This document shows positions 23,097 through 25,484 of a DNA stretch of 25,484 bases, in pieces. The position numbers and the translations under genes are program-made. The notes under the pieces were generated by a model, which was not told where the DNA came from, searched no databases, and was given only the letters and a program-made list of their open reading frames with translations. The first letter of the stretch is position 1, and each line of letters begins with the position of its first letter. This DNA is from Bacteroidales bacterium UBA6229 (GTDB lineage Bacteria > Bacteroidota > Bacteroidia > Bacteroidales > F082). Where the stretch lies: contig DJWN01000006.1 in assembly GCA_002440975.1 (NCBI GenBank), positions 1 to 25,484 of the forward strand, given 5' to 3'.

Positions 23097-24263
23097 TCAG
23101 TTTAGGCTTTTATATAGCTTATTCCAGGGTAGTAGTTCAAATTCATCTTGTTTTCTGTGAAAGTCTCCTGTATAAACAATTTTAGCCGTGGTAGTTTTTT
23201 TGTTATTATTGAGTTTGCGGAAATAGCGAATTTGTTTTAAAAATTCTTCCTGAAATGTCATGGCTGATTTTATCTCAATCAAGTCGAAGCAGGAAGCACT
23301 TTCGATCATACAATCAATTTCATGACCGGTTTGATCGCGCCAAAAATAAATGGGTGGATTGTTTCCCTGATTATAATAATGCTTTTGAATTTCATTAAGT
23401 ATCATGTTTTCGAAAAGTCCTCCTCTAATGTAATGTGTTTTGAGTTGTTCAGCTTCGTTCAGCTTGAGTAAATGAGCGGCGAGGCCTGTGTCGTAAAAAT
23501 AGAGTTTGGGCATTTTGACGATACGTTTGGAGAAATTCTCAAAATGAGGTTGAAGCAGAAAAATCACATAACTGGTTTGAAGTAACGAAAGCCACGATTG
23601 TGCAGCATGATGCGATATACCACAATCATTTGCCAGCGAAGTGATGTTGAGCAATTGTCCTGTCCGTCCGGCACAAAGCATAACGAATTTGGTAAAAAGA
23701 TCAAGGTTTTGAATGTTTTTCAACTGGCGTACATCTCTTTCGACATAGGTTTCAAAATAGGAAGCATAAAAATCGGATGGCAATATATTTTTATCATAAA
23801 TTCTGGGATAACCTCCGTTAATGACTCGCTCTTCCCAATTCTGGTCAGCATATTCAGTGGCTTCCAATTCAAAATTGCTGAGCGGAAGTAGTTTTAAAAG
23901 TGCTGTTCGCCCGGCCAGCGTTTGCGACAGCTGATCCATCAACAGTAAGTTCTGCGTGCCTGATAAAATAAACTCACCCATAATCTGATTTTGATCTACT
24001 CTGGTCTGAAGGTAGGAAAGCAAAGCCGGAACCCGCTGAACTTCATCCAGTATGCCGCCATCAGGTAGATTGGCTAAAAATGCGCGTGGGTCGTTTTGCG
24101 CAAAAATCCTCGTATCAGGATCTTCCAGACTAACATATTGTTTGTCGGGGAAAATAGCTTTCAGTAAGGTTGTTTTCCCCGATTGACGTGGACCAGTGAC
24201 GGTTATCACCGGAAAAACTTTTGCAAGCGCAAGTATTTTTTGAGTGAGTGTTCGGGCAATCAT
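23097..24263 (-). CDS. AAA+ ATPase with DUF4143 C-terminal domain (second copy)
   Basis: A 388-residue ATPase of the AAA_14/DUF4143 family. Walker A is GPRQSGKT (24-31), Walker B is GGILDEVQ (69-76), followed by 'GEFILSGTQNLLLM'. The middle has 'SYFETYVERDVRQL', a DUF4143-region signature, and a winged-helix-like stretch 'ITSLANDCGISHHAAQSWLSLLQTSYVIFLL'. The C-terminus again has a PD-(D/E)xK-like pattern: Asp317 ('HEIDCMIE'), Glu330 and Lys332 ('IEIKS'). The function of this family is not established. It belongs to the shorter ~390-aa subtype, distinct from the 442-aa protein on the other side of tnaA. The gene ends 5 bp from the tnaA -33 element, so the tnaA promoter sits immediately after it. 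Confidence 0.85.
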   Translation of the reverse strand: MIARTLTQKILALAKVFPVITVTGPRQSGKTTLLKAIFPDKQYVSLEDPDTRIFAQNDPRAFLANLPDGGILDEVQRVPALLSYLQTRVDQNQIMGEFILSGTQNLLLMDQLSQTLAGRTALLKLLPLSNFELEATEYADQNWEERVINGGYPRIYDKNILPSDFYASYFETYVERDVRQLKNIQNLDLFTKFVMLCAGRTGQLLNITSLANDCGISHHAAQSWLSLLQTSYVIFLLQPHFENFSKRIVKMPKLYFYDTGLAAHLLKLNEAEQLKTHYIRGGLFENMILNEIQKHYYNQGNNPPIYFWRDQTGHEIDCMIESASCFDLIEIKSAMTFQEEFLKQIRYFRKLNNNKKTTTAKIVYTGDFHRKQDEFELLPWNKLYKSLN

Positions 24264-24736
24264 AGCCTGGTTTTTTTTTTGACAAATTTACTTTTTAAAA
24301 TTGAATTTGTCAATATTTTTTAGGAACACCCCATTAACTGAGCTATAGGATAATCTTGCATGAAACAATCACAAACCTACTTGACAACCAACCGAAAATG
24401 CCTTATCTTAGCCCCCAAACCAAAACAACCTGCCTTATGTTTTGCTGCCGGCAGTTCCAAAAAAAACTTGCACAAATAGCCAAAAAGCTAAAGCAACAGC
24501 TTATTGAGATTATATATAATGCTGTAATACAAGTATTTACCACCCCCCAATTTCACACACACTTCCTGTACTAAAGGTCACAGTTCAATTCTGCTGTCTT
24601 TCCAATCAATTGGCTTACCTATTTATTTATATATCCTCTCACATCAATTTAATGCGCCGGTATATGCGCAATTGTTTAATCAAAATCCAATTATTATGAA
24701 AACTACATTTTTTAGAAAAGAATTGCATTTAAAAAA
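24264..24736. other. 473-bp intergenic region, largely unassigned
   Basis: It separates the minus-strand ATPase from the plus-strand secreted protein. It contains the ATPase promoter at its left end, a perfect 10-bp palindrome CTGCCGGCAG (24445-24454) and CA-rich and AT-rich stretches. A 72-codon ORF (24356-24574, +) looks non-coding. I could not find a convincing TAnnTTTG promoter for the downstream gene or any RNA gene. Confidence 0.5.
24283..24313 (-). promoter_or_regulatory. Promoter of the second DUF4143 ATPase gene
   Basis: Minus strand: ATTG, 20 nt, then TAAATTTG (24290-24283), an exact -7 element. Transcription would begin about 13 nt before the ATG, and the short leader is mostly a run of ten A residues (24271-24280 on the plus strand is T10). 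Confidence 0.4.
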
Positions 24737-25484
24737 ATGATTAATGCAATTAAACCCCTTATCAAAGTAGGTATAGTTTTTATTATACTTATCTTTGGAA
24801 TGCAAACACAAATTCAGGCTCAAATGAGTAAACACCTCTCACAATTTTCGGCCGGGATGGACTATTATGTTTTTAAACAGGAAATGCAGCATTACCTGGA
24901 TAGTTTAAAGCTTGTAATACCGGAAGAAGATTATTATTCAGGAGGAAGCGATTATCGGGAGTTTAAAAGATTTACCCGGCTCTGGGATCCCAGGCTATCG
25001 CCTCATGGTGATTTTGACCGATATTTCCAGGAAGAAGAACTATATCATGGCTCAACCCGCTCACAGTATGATTACTTTTCATCTGAACCATGGCATGAAC
25101 TTGGGCCTTACACAGCAAGCGATAATGGACATGGGCACCTTAAAGGAACAGGTCCTGTGGAGTTTGTTACCATCTACGATGATGGAACAGTTTTAAACAC
25201 AAAGTATATGTTAACAGGTTCGCTTTCAGGAGGTTTATTTTTTAGTGACGATACTGGAGAGCATTGGCAGAATGCCAACACAGATGTTACATGGGAATCA
25301 TCAGGCTGCGTTCATGCTGTTTTCCACCCTTCCGATCCATTTACGTGGTACGCTGCAACAAGTGGGAACGCTACAAATGGCTATCCGATTTTCATTGGGG
25401 GCTTAGGTGGAATTTACAGAACTACAAATAGCGGTAGCAGCTGGTTAAAAATTGCCGATCCGGATGATATTGGAGGTGTATATA
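24737..25484 (+). CDS. Secreted protein with Asp-box/BNR-like repeats (5' part only)
   Basis: The reading frame continues past the window end; 249 codons are visible. The N-terminus is a signal peptide: MINAIKPLIK, then the hydrophobic VGIVFIILIFGM, then a likely cleavage site after 'QIQAQ'. The mature part has two Asp-box-like turns, 'FFSDDTGEHWQNA' and 'YRTTNSGSSWLKI', typical of BNR/sialidase-like or VPS10-like beta-propellers, preceded by 'EPWHELGPYTASDNGHGH' and 'YMLTGSLSGGLFF'. Large Bacteroidota proteins of this kind usually end in a T9SS sorting domain; that end is out of view. The ATG overlaps the TGA of a 14-codon ORF (24696-24740, MKTTFFRKELHLKK) in another frame across an A7 run, so the true N-terminus may be shifted. 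Enzymatic activity is unknown. Confidence 0.8.
   Translation, partial: MINAIKPLIKVGIVFIILIFGMQTQIQAQMSKHLSQFSAGMDYYVFKQEMQHYLDSLKLVIPEEDYYSGGSDYREFKRFTRLWDPRLSPHGDFDRYFQEEELYHGSTRSQYDYFSSEPWHELGPYTASDNGHGHLKGTGPVEFVTIYDDGTVLNTKYMLTGSLSGGLFFSDDTGEHWQNANTDVTWESSGCVHAVFHPSDPFTWYAATSGNATNGYPIFIGGLGGIYRTTNSGSSWLKIADPDDIGGVY

Noticed and set aside
24356..24574. A 72-codon plus-strand ORF in the last intergenic region.
   Set aside because: No promoter, low-complexity composition and no recognisable domain; treated as non-coding.

Overview
The window looks like chromosomal DNA from a member of the Bacteroidota, probably an anaerobic or facultative, Bacteroidales-like lineage. Three observations support this. 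Two proteins end in type IX secretion (T9SS, Por) sorting domains. Many genes have the Bacteroidota -7 promoter element TAnnTTTG and no obvious Shine-Dalgarno sequence. The tryptophanase and asparaginyl-tRNA synthetase read like Bacteroides-type proteins. No rRNA, tRNA, CRISPR array, insertion sequence or prophage was seen. Both ends of the window cut through a gene.

Layout. Positions 1-729 hold the 3' end of a secreted T9SS protein, followed by a strong bidirectional terminator. Positions 785-4842 (minus) are a two-gene operon for heterodimeric, B12-dependent methylmalonyl-CoA mutase. Positions 5111-8892 are housekeeping: a polyprenyl diphosphate synthase (+), asparaginyl-tRNA synthetase (-) and a fused DAHP synthase/chorismate mutase (+). 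Positions 8946-12332 (+) encode two SLC13/DASS-type anion transporters of different architecture. Positions 12339-15704 (-) encode a second adenosylcobalamin mutase, a fused isobutyryl-CoA mutase (IcmF) with built-in B12 and G-protein chaperone domains. Positions 15774-18683 (-) carry a four-cysteine small protein, QueD, a secreted endonuclease I, an MntP-like membrane protein without its key aspartates, and a free methionine-R-sulfoxide reductase. Positions 18741-19308 (-) are a MazF/PemK-type toxin-antitoxin pair. Positions 19655-19963 (+) encode a stand-alone CBM48/isoamylase-N domain. From 19967 to 24263 (-) a tryptophanase gene sits between two different DUF4143 AAA+ ATPases. Position 24737 to the end is the start of a secreted protein with Asp-box (BNR-like) repeats.

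How the genes work together. The two B12 mutases handle the succinyl-CoA/methylmalonyl-CoA (propionate) and isobutyryl/butyryl-CoA interconversions, which fits a fermentative or amino-acid-degrading lifestyle. Tryptophanase adds indole, pyruvate and ammonia production from tryptophan. The SLC13 transporters could supply or export dicarboxylates linked to this metabolism, but their substrates cannot be read from the sequence.

The least expected signals are regulatory. The tnaA leader holds a good promoter, a 20-codon ORF and a terminator-like hairpin, as expected for an attenuator, although the peptide has no tryptophan. A perfect CRP-type palindrome (TGTGA-N6-TCACA) follows queD. An inverted repeat overlies the promoter of the first transporter, and a perfect 16-bp palindrome separates the two transporters. 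Nothing in the window is clearly a new multi-gene system; the tnaA leader is the best candidate for new biology.
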